Positions 26,606 through 41,800 of a DNA stretch of 64,000 nucleotides are shown here, piece by piece. Made by a program: the position numbers and the translations under genes. Source of the DNA: Ascaris suum (taxonomy: Eukaryota > Nematoda > Chromadorea > Rhabditida > Ascarididae); contig CM024174.1 of the NCBI GenBank assembly GCA_013433145.1, positions 5,170,336 through 5,234,335 of the forward strand. Reading direction: 5' to 3'. Each line of letters begins with the position of its first letter. The first letter of the stretch is position 1. Under the pieces are notes generated by a model. The model worked only from the letters and a program-made list of their open reading frames with translations, was not told the origin of the DNA and ran no database searches.

Positions 26606-29600
26606 ACTAATCATTCGCTATCACATTTTCAGTTTTTGTTAAAAGCTCAATTGCCTTTGCGTAGTTTTGATCAGTAATGCATTCATTGCAAATAAATGCT
26701 TTACAAATATGATTCACAGAAAGATTCATGATATCTACAATTTACAGCTCTGATATCGAATTCACTGTTTCGCAAAATTTGATTAAAATATTTGGGAAAT
26801 TTAAACCGTTAGTTTTGATGGTTAAAGTAACCACTACTTATGCTGAAATAATTGAAAGAGGGGTTAGTGGCTATGAGGAATTCTGAGGAGTTCATAACTG
26901 AATGGATATTAAATTATCACAGCAGGTCTCCTCAATAATAGTTCTGCTCTAGCGAGAAGGAATAATAGGACAAAACAACACGAATATATTCAATGCGCAA
27001 CTACGTCATGTCCAAGAATAAGACTTAGAAATTACCAACTTTTCAACCTACCTGCTACCGTTCCTTATCCATACTGTATCTCGGTTACTGAGGGAAAGGA
27101 AAGGGGAAATGAAAAGGATAAAACGAGCGATCTGCTAGAAATTTCAAATGATCGACTTAACTGCAAGTTTTTTTAAAAATTAGAATAACAAATGCCAAAA
27201 CCACGGTTTCTACGCCTTCAAATGCCCTCGGTTACTCCGATTATCTCCTTCAGCAAGAGGGGTTTTTCCGGGAAACTCAGCTTGCAATACTGTCAACTAC
27301 CTGAGGTCAAAGATTATCAAGTCGGAAAATTAATGAAGTTTGCAAATAGTCTAATCGACATGATCAACACTAGCCGCAGCGAACACATTGGTGAGAATAG
27401 ACCATTTAGGCGACAGTCGTGGTTAAGCAGAACATTCGTGATAAGCGCGGCGCAATGCACACACTCGAACTGTCATCACACATCGATGACCCACACATTG
27501 CTTATCGATGCCTCTTTCGTTGGTTTACTTGCTGATCGCGTTGATCACCCCAAAGAGGCTCATCTAGAATTAGCCAAAATTCAAATTCAGACTTAGCTCA
27601 CCTTCTTCGAATGCCGTAAAGCATACTCGAGGCAGCCTGATAGTTTGATAGTTTAACTTACGAATCTCAGAGGTGATGAAGTTCATTCACTTAGCTCAGC
27701 TTCCATAAATCTTAAACTTTGAATCGCGAGGAAAGAATTTTTCGGGAAAACTTGCTTCATCGGATAAATTTATATTTTTCTACTTTCGCAGAAAAACACA
27801 TGAAAAACTTATAAAAATGAAAAGTTTTCATTACACTCAAGTCATAGGGAAAGAAGGGTTTCAATTCATCGAAACCCATTATTCAGCGAATTACCCTTCT
27901 CCCCTCTTGCTTATGGATACGAAACCCTATGATCTCTCTTGTATAATATGTATTTACTACTCCTGTTTTTGTCGAAAACTGCATTCCACACGAAAATAGC
28001 TGCAAGGGGAAGAGCGCTGCGATGAGTCACGCGAAAGAAAATTAGCGGAATATTTGCAATAATTGTGTAAACTAGTGCGGATGAAATTATCACTTCAAAA
28101 AACTCCACCAGTATTGGTAAGAAATATTGGTGCACTTACACAGAGTTACATGTACGACATCAAGATGGGAGTGATGTTACATCGAGGTTGCCTAAGTTAT
28201 TATTAGAACGGAAACAGAATCCGACTAACAAAACTGTCAGATGCTTCTAACTTTTCGTGGCTATTCTCGGCGATTGCCAATGCCTCCATGAATGAGTTCA
28301 CTAAAAATTTGAAAAAAAGCTAAATTTTCTGTGAAAATTCATAGAAAGAAGCGAAAAGCAGCAAACTTTTAAAGGTTTAGCAACAGCGAAAACCACATAA
28401 AAATGAGCGGAGTTATCTAGGAGTCAAGAGCAAATAAAAGATTTTCAAATATTCACCAAAAAATAAATACTGATATTTCGAATAATTTGCTGCGCTAAGA
28501 ACATTGACTGAAATATTCCATTATTTATGCAAACAGTTAAAAATACGATTTTTTTTTCTGCAAAGAAGTACCCACCTTTGCAACAAACAAAAAAGATTTT
28601 TGGTCTGTGGGAATAAAAAATGTGCAATGCTTCACAAATATTTTACTCTTCCTCTTCCACTACACTTGATTTTCTTCTTCAAATTGCACGTGAAAAAATC
28701 ATTCTTCATTTTTCTACCCATTAAATTTCAGTGTTTTATTTTCATTCGCTGCAATTTTCTACTATAAACTTTAGCGTTTACGAAAAAATCTCGTTCATAA
28801 TTCTGTTATTATTAAAGAACATATCTGCAGACAATTGTAGAGAATTATCGACTTCTGCGTAATCAGAGATTCATGGGGATATCGCTTGATGAGATCTCCA
28901 AATAAATGCATCAACCTTCAGACTAAAAGTGAACATTTTGCAAAGTTCAAAATACTCAAGAGTCCCATTTTTGCCCATCTTCGCTATCATATTCTGATGA
29001 GGATAATTCTTTATGGGTCTATCCATACAAATAAGGAAATCAGAGACAAACTGCGACGTGCTGCTTGAGGAGAGAGTGCAATGATCGAAAAAATCGTTTA
29101 AAAGAAAAGGAGACAAATTTAGGAGTGTCAAAATTCGAATAAATATCGCCAATTTGAATGCTAATATCGCTTATCCAACACTCTGCATCTCCACAGTGAT
29201 CTGTTTCGATTTCTACAGTATGGAATTACTCTACTGATCGTATTTTTATAGTGTGCCTAAAAGACGCAACTTGAACTTCTGGCCTGTGTAAAGTTTATGA
29301 AATTGAGACGTTTCCAAAAACAAAAACACAGGAAGAAGAATGAACATGTTTTTATTGTCTGTCCCATAGTTATGGGCAGAAACAGAAGACATAAACCACA
29401 AAGTGCCATTAACAGCTGATGAGTAACTCGCCGGCGTAAAGTTTCTCATTGAAAAAAATCAAATAAGGCAATATTTTCTGACGACAAATAACGCAATGTT
29501 GGTCGGTCACATTTCATGGCAGCGGACTGTAACTGTTTAAAAGCGCTTTGTTTGAAGCGTATTTCCACAAGAGAGAGTTGCTTTCGAATTTTCAGAAAGG

Positions 29601-29718
29601 GTATTTTCACTCTGGAAGGGATCCCCTATTTTTCCGAAACTTCAAAAACAAAGTCTTCCATTCATAAGAGATTTTCTGTAGAAAAAAGAAAGGAATTAGG
29701 CGAAAGGTAAGCGCAGAG

Positions 29719-29721
<3 letters not shown>

Positions 29722-29797
<76 letters not shown>
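29722..29797. repeat. (AT)n microsatellite, about 76 bp
   Basis: Pure TA dinucleotide run about 1 kb upstream of the enolase-phosphatase gene. Only a few flanking bases are complementary (GTTCAT and ATGAAT). Confidence 0.97.
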
Positions 29798-29800
<3 letters not shown>

Positions 29801-30314
29801 TACACTCAGAGAAAAAGAAAGCACACGATGAGGTGCTTTGATTGGGACGCATGAGGAATTTGTTGGTGTGGAATATTTTGAAGTTTCGATAAAAAACCCT
29901 CCCTTCCATAATTCATCTCTTCAATGAGCCGATAATTTGCTCCATTGAGTGCTCAAATTACGTTGTTTCCGGAGTGAAATCGCAGAAAAAATCCTTACAG
30001 AGTGGGATAATAACAGCCTCAGTGGTGGTTATGAGTTGATGAATACTCCAGCGAACAACAGTGTTCCTTTTTCTCGCAGATAAAGGACAATGGAAATAAT
30101 AGTGAACGCATTTTAGTCATTTCTTCAGAAGCCGAAAGGGATTGCAAAAATAAAAACGAGGATAAAAGCAAATAAGTCTTCATTTCTTTATAAGCGAAGA
30201 AAATGAAAGTAAGCGAGAGGAGGGAAGGGACAACGGGAATGTTGGTTAGATGAAGGATGAGAAAGGTCAATTTCGAATAAAATATTTTCACTGACCTGAA
30301 GATGCACTTTTCTT

Positions 30315-30375
30315 TTTGAGGTAAACCAGCGAGATAGTCTTTCAGCTTTCTTCACTTTGAGGTAAACCAGCGAGA
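30315..30375. repeat. 20-bp direct duplication, period 41
   Basis: TTTGAGGTAAACCAGCGAGA occurs exactly twice, starting at 30315 and 30356. It is a simple two-copy tandem repeat about 450 bp upstream of the enolase-phosphatase start codon. Confidence 0.95.
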
Positions 30376-30740
30376 CACGGAAAATAAAATCCCAATCAGA
30401 TCTACACATCCACTGTAACAAAGGGACGTTTATTCACTTTTTCAAAATCAGTATTTTTTATCTTCAAACGAATCTATGCACTGATCATTTGACAAACATA
30501 TCAATTTAAAAATGCCATTACAACAAATGCCTTGCAACCGGTCAAGTGCCAACCGAAGCTTGCAGATAAGATGATGTTCAAGCGAGCGAAATGCCTATAG
30601 TAGCTTGCAGACAACATTTCCTTATCGATATCAACGCTGCAGACGCCGAAATCCCTTTATCTTCCTTTATCACTTTTTCCGCGACTGATTTTTCCTGCGT
30701 GAGGAAACTTCACGCAGTTCTTCAGCATCCGATGATCTAG

Positions 30741-30746
30741 TTTCAG
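30741..30746 (+). promoter_or_regulatory. Possible trans-splice acceptor for the enolase-phosphatase transcript
   Basis: TTTCAG ends at 30746, 74 bases before the start codon. In nematodes such a site just upstream of the first ATG often receives a spliced leader. It could equally be the 3' end of a 5'UTR intron. RNA evidence is needed. Confidence 0.35.
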
Positions 30747-30819
30747 ATATTCTTGTTAACATACTGACAATAAACGAACGTCTAGTTTCCATTTCTTGTT
30801 GCCATCAATATTTCAAAAG

Positions 30820-33419
<2,600 letters not shown>

Positions 33420-33519
33420 CATCGCTTATTTTCTTGAAAAGAGAGATTAACGTCGATATATTCTAGAAATTTTGTATTGCACCATGTATTGTGTCGATTT
33501 CAGTGAAGGTTATTAAAGG

Positions 33520-36500
33520 ATAATGATTGAGAAGATCAAGCACTATAATGCGCACAGAGGCGGTCACAGTGAAACAGATAACAGATGTGTTTTGGTGAAC
33601 TTTAATTTATAGTTCTATTATGCTTCCGTGATGTGCATTCGGAGCGCAAACGAATTCTTATTTCCGCTTCGATATTTCCTACTAATGCGCACAGCTTTTT
33701 CGGACTTCCGGTTTTTGAAAGCATCTAGTGTGTTCCGACCATACACATTGGTAGAGAGATCAACATATGTTTGCAGGAGATGAATCTTGGACGTATAGTA
33801 TCCTAACGATCCCTCCCCCCTCCCCCTCCCCCTTTCCCTAACATCTCCAAACCAAATATCAATTAATGGTTGTGTCGAACTGAAATTCTTTTCACTTGCA
33901 TCGCTTTTCTTTATTGAGTTCTCTCGCTCCAATATTCCTCTTAATCATCAATGTGTTCACTTTCCATTCTAATTTCAGCAACAGTGTTTACAAATTTTTG
34001 CTCTCCTTTGCAAAAATATGATATCGTTTGGGTGTTTTATGAAGGCGTCACGGTTACAAATTTATAAGTGAAAGTCTTAATATATAAATAATGTAGATTT
34101 TTGAATTAAAGACTGCCTATATCAGACTTACAACGTTAAACTGTAATCCTCGTCAACGATACTAGAATTAACGATCCACTTGTTTGATGACTGCCAACTT
34201 AACTTATCAGTTCCATTTCAATTATGAATCGGCGTCTGCATGAATTTTTTTAAACTGTGACAGGAAATGTGACAAGGTGTGTGTCCCTATCTTTGCTGAG
34301 GCAGAGGAGTGAAGAGGTAGGAGGCATCGGGGATGGGGAAAGGACAGGATTGAGCTAAGCCTAAGAATGCTACATACCGGAAAATAGCTGAATGTGGCGT
34401 TTTCTAGGTTGTAAGGTTAACATCACCCCAGGCGACAGCCAATTTTAGAAGAATATCTTGACTTTTTTGGGCGTAGTAGTGTTCGGAGTTCGCTACCCTC
34501 CTTTCTCTGTGGGAGTCTGGTCGTGGGGTCCGCGTGAAGATGACTTATTAATTTTGCGCCACAAGACCCCCCCCCCCCATCCTCTCCGCCCCGAAAAGAT
34601 CCCCTGCCTCATGGGGAATCCTTTGAAAAGAAGCCACTGCGGAGACCTCCGTGCCTTCGCGACAGACACTGTGTGTTTCCTCAGCTTTGTGTAGGATATG
34701 AAAAAGCAGGCCTTGCCTTCGCGAGCTGAAAAAAAATAACTGGCTTCAAAAACTTTGTAGAATCGCAGAAGCATGAGGAATCTTCATCAAATGGTGTGCT
34801 TTCCAACGCAGATTCTTTAATTATAGACGAAATGATTATCGCGGACGAAAAAGATCATTCACTCTGATATCAAAGAAGCTTCCAACATCATCAGTTCACA
34901 CATACGCGTTTCGAATGAACGAAAAGACCTCCAATTTAACAAGTATAATCCACACAACAGCCCAAGGAAAAACCAACTTTATAAGGGCCGGTCAAAATAA
35001 CGTCCTATCCACCCTCCGTCTCTGGGCTTTTCGTCTTTTTGGCCTTGAAAAGAGGCCGTTTGGCTGGGGAGTAGCCGCGAATACAGGTGATGTACAACTT
35101 ATTTTCATTTCAAGCAACAAGAAGCCAGAGGAGAAGTAACATTTGATCGCTATTAGAGAGACAGCAAGTAGCATAAAATTCGCCAACTAGTGCTGCCTCT
35201 TCACTGTGGTTCCCTGAATTATTGTTCGCGACGTTGCTTCCTCCGAAGTCTCGATGCTTCTATCACATTATGCTTTGGCATCTCAGAAGCATCCTAAGCT
35301 ACTTTATACTATACCACAGGGCACAATTTCGTGACTTCTATTGTGTTATACTTCGCCGCGAGAGGAATTTCTCAGACTGTGCGATATTATGTGCCAATAC
35401 CCCGAAAAATTTATCAGCTGCATTCATCCTGACAGCGTTAAAGTGCAGGTGAAATTATGAACTATTATGTTGCGCGATTGCTGTGCTGTACGCCTCGCCC
35501 GCAGCCTTAAATTCGTCGATCCTTCGCCTTTTATTTACTTAATTATTTCTCGGTAAGAAAAGTGCATTCTGCGAGTAAGCCGCACATCTATTTCTAATGA
35601 CTGCAATTTAATAAGTCGAAAATGATGCAACATTGCCATTGTCACTCTTCACATCATCCATAAAACAATCCCTTCTGAATAGCAACCAGTTTTCAATAAT
35701 TCCGTAATATCCACACCAACGTGTCTCTCCCAAACATATCTTTTGGGCTCCAGTCGGAGTTATTGGAACAATCTCCACTGCGACGAAGAATACGCCAAGA
35801 TTGCAGTTTCTCAAAAAGTGTTAACCCATTATACTCAGCTTAAAATGGTCTCCAAATAAAATCATATCTCTTCGAACCCTTTAGACTCCGCAGGATCCCA
35901 AGAATTTTTGCACGCTGTGCAAAGCAGTGATAAAGCGCGCCAGTTCAAGCACACAGTAGATGTGGTAGAGTTAGAAAATAAAGTGATGATATCCTTAGAA
36001 ACAGTACAAAGTGCGCGATGCACGCCACAGAACCTCCCCGATGAAAGTTGACCGTTGAGCAGTACTGCTACTCAAGCGAAAGATGGACAACTTCATCATA
36101 TCCTCTCCCTCTGACTTTGGAGGAGAGTTGATTGCAAACTTCAGAATGCTGGCTGCAAAGAGGTCAGGACCGGAAAGAGCTGAAAATTCAACAAGTTTTA
36201 GGAAAAGTCTTCCGAAAGCGCAGTTTTCGGAACATTCGTCACCTTTTACTAGGAAAGCAACGCGCTGCCAGAGTTCAATGAAGCTCTTCACGCCAGTTAA
36301 CACAAGACCATTCCAGTGATCTCATCACTAAAATTTCTCTGCTAGCTGCCGATTAGCTAATCACATATTTTGGCCAAAACAATCATCGAAAGAACTCCTT
36401 ATATTGAAAGGGATAGGCTCATATATGTTCGAAGAGGTGCGCTTATCGTGACGACAGCACCACGCTCCCCGATAGCATGCTGATAGCATGCTGTTCTAAT

Positions 36501-37850
36501 CGAACTACTTAGCGCATTGCACAAAATTTTTGGACATTTTTTCGTGCAACGTCCTTCGATTGTTTGCAAGATCTCTGGTTTAAATTCCATGTTTTCAGAT
36601 GATAATGCAGGTCCCTGCATAGGTCGACGGAAAAGATGGACTTTCAGCATTCCGGACAAAATCCTGCCCATCAAGCGAAGATTTTTGAACTGTTAGTACT
36701 CTCTTTGCAAATATCTAGCAACTATTCTCTTTTCATTTGCAGCAAAATTCATAACCCATAAAAAGTTGCAACCTTCCCTCTACGCGCAGAACCAATCATG
36801 CCACTTTATCCGGCACAAATACGACTTTCCGATGTCAATTTGGTTTCTATATGCAATCAGCTTCATTCAAAAGCAAAGCTGCCCTAAAACCGCAACTTAC
36901 AAAAACTGTTAATCCATCGCAGCTCTATCCGAAAACGATACAGTGCAATAGCGTGAGCGACAGGAAGATCGTCACCTGTCAAAAGTAGGTGTTTTCTAAC
37001 CTTCCATCTCCCCATGAGTATCCCCAAGGAGTTTCGAATATCCCTCGCTTCCGCTGTGGATTTTCAAAATGCAACTCTGCGCAGACGTAAAAATTCATAG
37101 ACATGAATGAATTTCTGGTGAGAATATTAGTTGACGTATAAATCAACCGTATCGCAACAACTTTTGATAAAGCGGTATAGAGGATTTGTGGATAATTTGC
37201 ATCGGTACATCAATCATTGATCGAATTACGCGTCAGCAGTCACTTCACATTTATCTAACTCGAATGGTTTTGTAAAATTTAAATGTATTGGCTGCAGTGC
37301 CGTGGATTTAAATGTCCGTAAAAAGTCTGAAGTTTCAACTTTAATGGTTGGCCGCAAAAAAAGCATTCTCTATGGCTTGAGCTCCATGATTTGAGTGAAT
37401 TAGAGAGGTTCTTTAAAGCTTAACGACGCCACCGAATGCAATGCGTTAAACTTGCTGAAAACCGTGGAGGCATGTGATATGTGGCAGAAACACTAAAACA
37501 TTTTGCAAGCGCACTAGCTTTAGACTGAGGACGTGCTATACGGTGGACGTCTCAAAGAATAGTCGTGATAATTGCGATGTAACACGCTTGCGAACTATTT
37601 CTCAAGAGTTTTTATGGAAGGTAAAGGCATGTGGCTGATTTTCTCTGTATGCTGCAATAAATATTTCGATTTTGTTGATGTAAACCTGGCTTATTGTGAA
37701 GGCTTTTCGTAAACTCACTAATAAGGTTTCATTTACACCAGATGATAGTCCATCACGGTTTCTAAACAGCACCGCAAAAGCAGTCTCGTAGCCGCTTAGC
37801 ATGATTTTTCCACGCTTCCCCTCTTGCTTTTTCCTTCCACGTTAGCTAAA
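33520..37850. other. Gene-free stretch downstream of enolase-phosphatase
   Basis: No gene I can support. It has C-rich pieces near 33811-33836 and 34566-34580, and a two-copy 13-base duplication near 36472-36496 (GATAGCATGCT). A minus-strand frame at 35608-35814 carries a weak transposase-like motif; see findings. Minus-strand frames at 35995-36303 and 36399-36674 are unrecognised. Confidence 0.45.
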
Positions 37851-37859
37851 TATAGCACG

Positions 37860-38460
37860 ACGGTAGAAAGCTATCATCTGAATGTTCTGATCTCCACCGA
37901 TTGTGAGGTTTTCAACATAATTGTCAGAGATGCTTTAATGGATAATTCTACGCCAAATGGCTTTCTGAGCTTTGCTCAGCTCGGTTCCGCGCCCAAGATG
38001 TTGCAGCTTATTTCGTGCTTAGGCGACTGGGTGTCTTTGCTGGATGTGGGAGTATAGACCAAGTTCATGCTAAAGCCTTTGATGCGGTTCCTCATAAGAT
38101 GCTTGCTGAAAATGTGGCGTCCTCAGCTCTTTTCTGGAATAGATCAGAGCATTCTTATGCGGATTATATTTTCAAATAGAAATTAGAGATGGCTATTTCG
38201 CTTTATACTCAGTTCGTAGTGATTTCATATGAAGAAGTGTCTTGAGTCCTGTATTGTTCCTCACATGCATTAAGGATGCTTCTAATAATATTCCGAGTAG
38301 CAGCACGCTCTTCGATGTTGGCCTCATAATTTGCTGTCCATTGCATGATCCCGTCTATAAAATCTCTCTCTTGCATGATGACCTTGGTGCATTCGCCAAA
38401 TGGTCAAAACTACGACAGTCAAATGTTTCGCATGAATGTTTTCTCAGACTAGAACGCGAG
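37860..38460 (+). pseudogene. Non-LTR retrotransposon reverse transcriptase relic (CR1/jockey-like)
   Basis: Three overlapping plus-strand frames together spell a degraded LINE reverse transcriptase. Frame one (to 38057): FNIIVRDALMDNSTPNGFLS and LQLISCLGDWVSLLD, the region before the catalytic palm. Frame two (about 38060-38179): AKAFDAVPHKML, the classic AFDxVPHxxL motif. Frame three (about 38242-38480): LSPVLFLTCIKDASNNIPSS, then AFAKWS, matching the GVxxGSVLxPxLF..YINDL region and the block after it. Two frameshifts and internal stops interrupt it. Where an active enzyme has the FADD box the relic reads STLFDVGLI, so the catalytic aspartates are lost, and the segment between AFD and SPVLF is shortened. 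No 5' endonuclease domain or 3' tail was identified. Confidence 0.8.
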
Positions 38461-38582
38461 AGCCTCACTACTCAAACGAGGTGACACAAAACGAAATTTC
38501 TTTCTGCAAAAAACGTAAACTTAATACACAGTTATTTACACTTAAGAAAGCTTTTGCTTTATAAGTTGCGACGGTCTATATA

Positions 38583-38894
<312 letters not shown>

Positions 38895-38899
38895 CTAAT

Positions 38900-41800
38900 T
38901 TTATAATGTCTATACTATTTACTATTACCGTTCAATATTTGCAAATGTATGATATAATCTTGTATTTAATTTCTCAAAAATCATAGAATGACTCATCTCA
39001 GATGGGAATATTTTAATTTTTTATCGATCTTGTTCAAAACCTAGAGTTCAGCAGCACTACCCTTTATCATCAAAATTGACGTTTCAAAGCGCACAACATT
39101 CTCCCAGATCTTTCCTTCTTCTCATCGTGTTTTTATACGCTGTGAATGAATGAGATTATGCGTGAAAGAATAAATAAAGAGGTGACATTAATGGCTAAAG
39201 TGCATAGGTATTATTGACATTCCCCTGAATTTGTCGCCCTCATCGTTACTCAGCATTGCAAATGAGCATTTCACAACGTTTGAGTACATATCACCTTCAT
39301 GTTACACACGTTGTGAGCTGTATGAAATGTCGCAAAAGCATTTGATCTCTGTTAACGTTAAACTTAACAAAGAAGTGTGCTATCACAACACATTTTCATT
39401 ATCCGCCGAATGACTGAGATCACTCCAAAGAAGCCTTACTTGAATGCTGTCTCAATGCGTAACGTTGCCTCGCAGGCGCTTTCTTTTAATAATGCTTTTT
39501 GATGAAACCACCCAAACCACCTTCGCCTAATAGCGCAACATTGCTCATAATTATATCGTCATTGCCAATAGTTTCTTTCTAATTGGGAGCTAAACATTAC
39601 TTATGTGAATGGATATTTTGTCGGTAGTTTTACAGTACCCATATTATCTAAATTATACCTATAATACCAATGTTGTAACAATACCAGTATTAGCTTTAAT
39701 GCCGCTATTTTTTGTTTTCGTATCAGCTAAACCGTCAACTACTTCCGGCCACTTCAATGATCCTGTCAAAAATTCATTCGAATTTTGTTGTTATATAATT
39801 AATTTCGAACGATTGTGAAAAAATAAGAATCACACATTGCAAATGTTAACTGCAGTGGTCACTCGATGGAAATGAGTGGACATTTGCTTATAAATCAAAT
39901 TGCTTCCCTCAGTGAGCTCCACTGAAAACGATTTCACACATGCGGAAACCGCATTCTCCTGAGGCATTCGGACACACACACAGAGCAACATTGTTCTATA
40001 TCTACAATGCAGTGCTTAATCGATAATCCCATTCACTCCCATTCACTGCTTTAATGCAATCGTATCTCTGATTGGAAACAATCCGAATAAGTTTAGTTAT
40101 TCAAAACTTTGAAATTTCGACTGCATAAAAATAGTGGAGCTGAATTTGTGCATTGCAGAAAATGCAATTGCTTCAACCGGTGGTCGCATTTTTTTAGCTG
40201 ACTGTTTCCTTGTTGACTCATTAAAGAAATCGATGAACGCAAAAATGCATTTAACTACGATGCTTCGTTAAAATGCGCATTTTTGTCGGCTCATCGATAG
40301 CTAATATTGCAAAAATACAATGAAAGCATTGGTCAGTAGTTTGCATCGTATATTCACAGATTTATGTCGTGTCAGTTCCACTTTATTTGCATATTGCGCC
40401 ATCGATCATGAAGCCCCTTCTCGTGCCATCAGTCGGTTCGTCGCAATGCTTCCTTCAAACAGAGATGCAATCTGTTAAACGTGCTCGTAGCTAGTGTGGT
40501 GCAAAACGTAAAAACAAGCATTGCTGCACTGAAGAAGCGTTGCTTTCCACTGCTGAGAAAAGTTTGTCAGATGGGGCAGCGGCAACACGAGTCCATTCCT
40601 CATCCATGTTCTGTAATTAGGAGGAGGGGAGAGGATGGTTGCTACCTTCGGCATGTTCAATAAATTAGCCAAGCCATGCGGCAAAAAGTGGGGGAAGGAA
40701 TCGAAAGTATTGAAAGCTTAGAGAAAATTCGTTTTTAAATGCAGGCTTTTCAACATTTTTTTCAGTGCAAAATAAAGAGTCACTAAATCCTAGTTAGTGG
40801 AAAAAGAGTTATTCCTAGCAGATTTACTCCTTGAACTTTCTTGCACGAACCCCCCTCCCCCCCCCCGCGGCAGTTTAAGAATTATACAGTCAATAATTTT
40901 GGATGAAATTAATTAGTCGTGAGTCACCAAATTTTCGAAAAAATTACCAATGAGGATGGGAGATAAGGGGGGGGGGAGGGTCGAGGGGAAAGGAGGAGGG
41001 CAGGATGATTGCTCTCGCTTAAGGTTGCACACGGAACATGAATGTGATTTATTTGTTGACTCGGTTTGCATGCATTATTTTGCTATTGGTTTTCGTCCCT
41101 CTACTTCACAGCACTAAATTTGCAAATTGAGCAGTTTTTATCCAAATAAAGGAAGCAAAACAGTGCTGCAGTGCTTTAACATTCTACTGTAATCTACAAT
41201 AAGAAATTCATCAGTGTGTTTTTGCATCCACTTCCCCTTCTTTCGCATCCCTTTTCCAAGCTCGGTATGGAAAAGATCCGAGTTGGAAACAATTAGGTGC
41301 ACTTTCGTGTAAGCTGCCGAAAAATGAAGTCGTGCTATATAGGCTGGGTAGCCATAGAATACAGAAATAAGTTTGTAGAAGAGTGCTTCAAATATGCGTT
41401 CATAGAGTATTAGCCACAGTTTTTTAGAAAGGGGGAATGGGGGTAGGGAAGAGTATGTGAATTTATTTTGAGTTTTTACTACTCATCTCATAAGTAGCGC
41501 TAACTCGATCACTGGACTTCGTTGTTGGTTGTTTAATAGGATCGATCCCTCTGTACTTTTCTATATGGATAGGATCTCGTATGAATGGAAGTCTTCCGAA
41601 GAAAAGAATAGAAAAAATGCGTTTTCAATTGAAATGAGCAAAAAATGCAAGAGAAAGTGATGCTCTATAGTTCCCAAAGGATTTGTTGGTTTTGTAATGA
41701 AAGTGACATGAATTGTTGCCTCTCTCAGGGAATTTTCTCTTGTTCCATAGAAGCGACTAATGGCTTCGCTAAGAAAACAACATTTGCGCTTCATACTATA

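Larger units (their letters stand above)
24000..30730. other. Gene-poor intergenic stretch
   Basis: No gene I can support. It contains a poly-C run, an (AT)n tract and a small tandem duplication, listed separately. The ATG-started frame at 27192-27596 (134 codons) has no recognised motif. Confidence 0.45.

Noticed and set aside
27192..27596. 134-codon plus-strand frame starting with ATG
   Set aside because: No signal peptide, domain or splice context; composition is not convincing.
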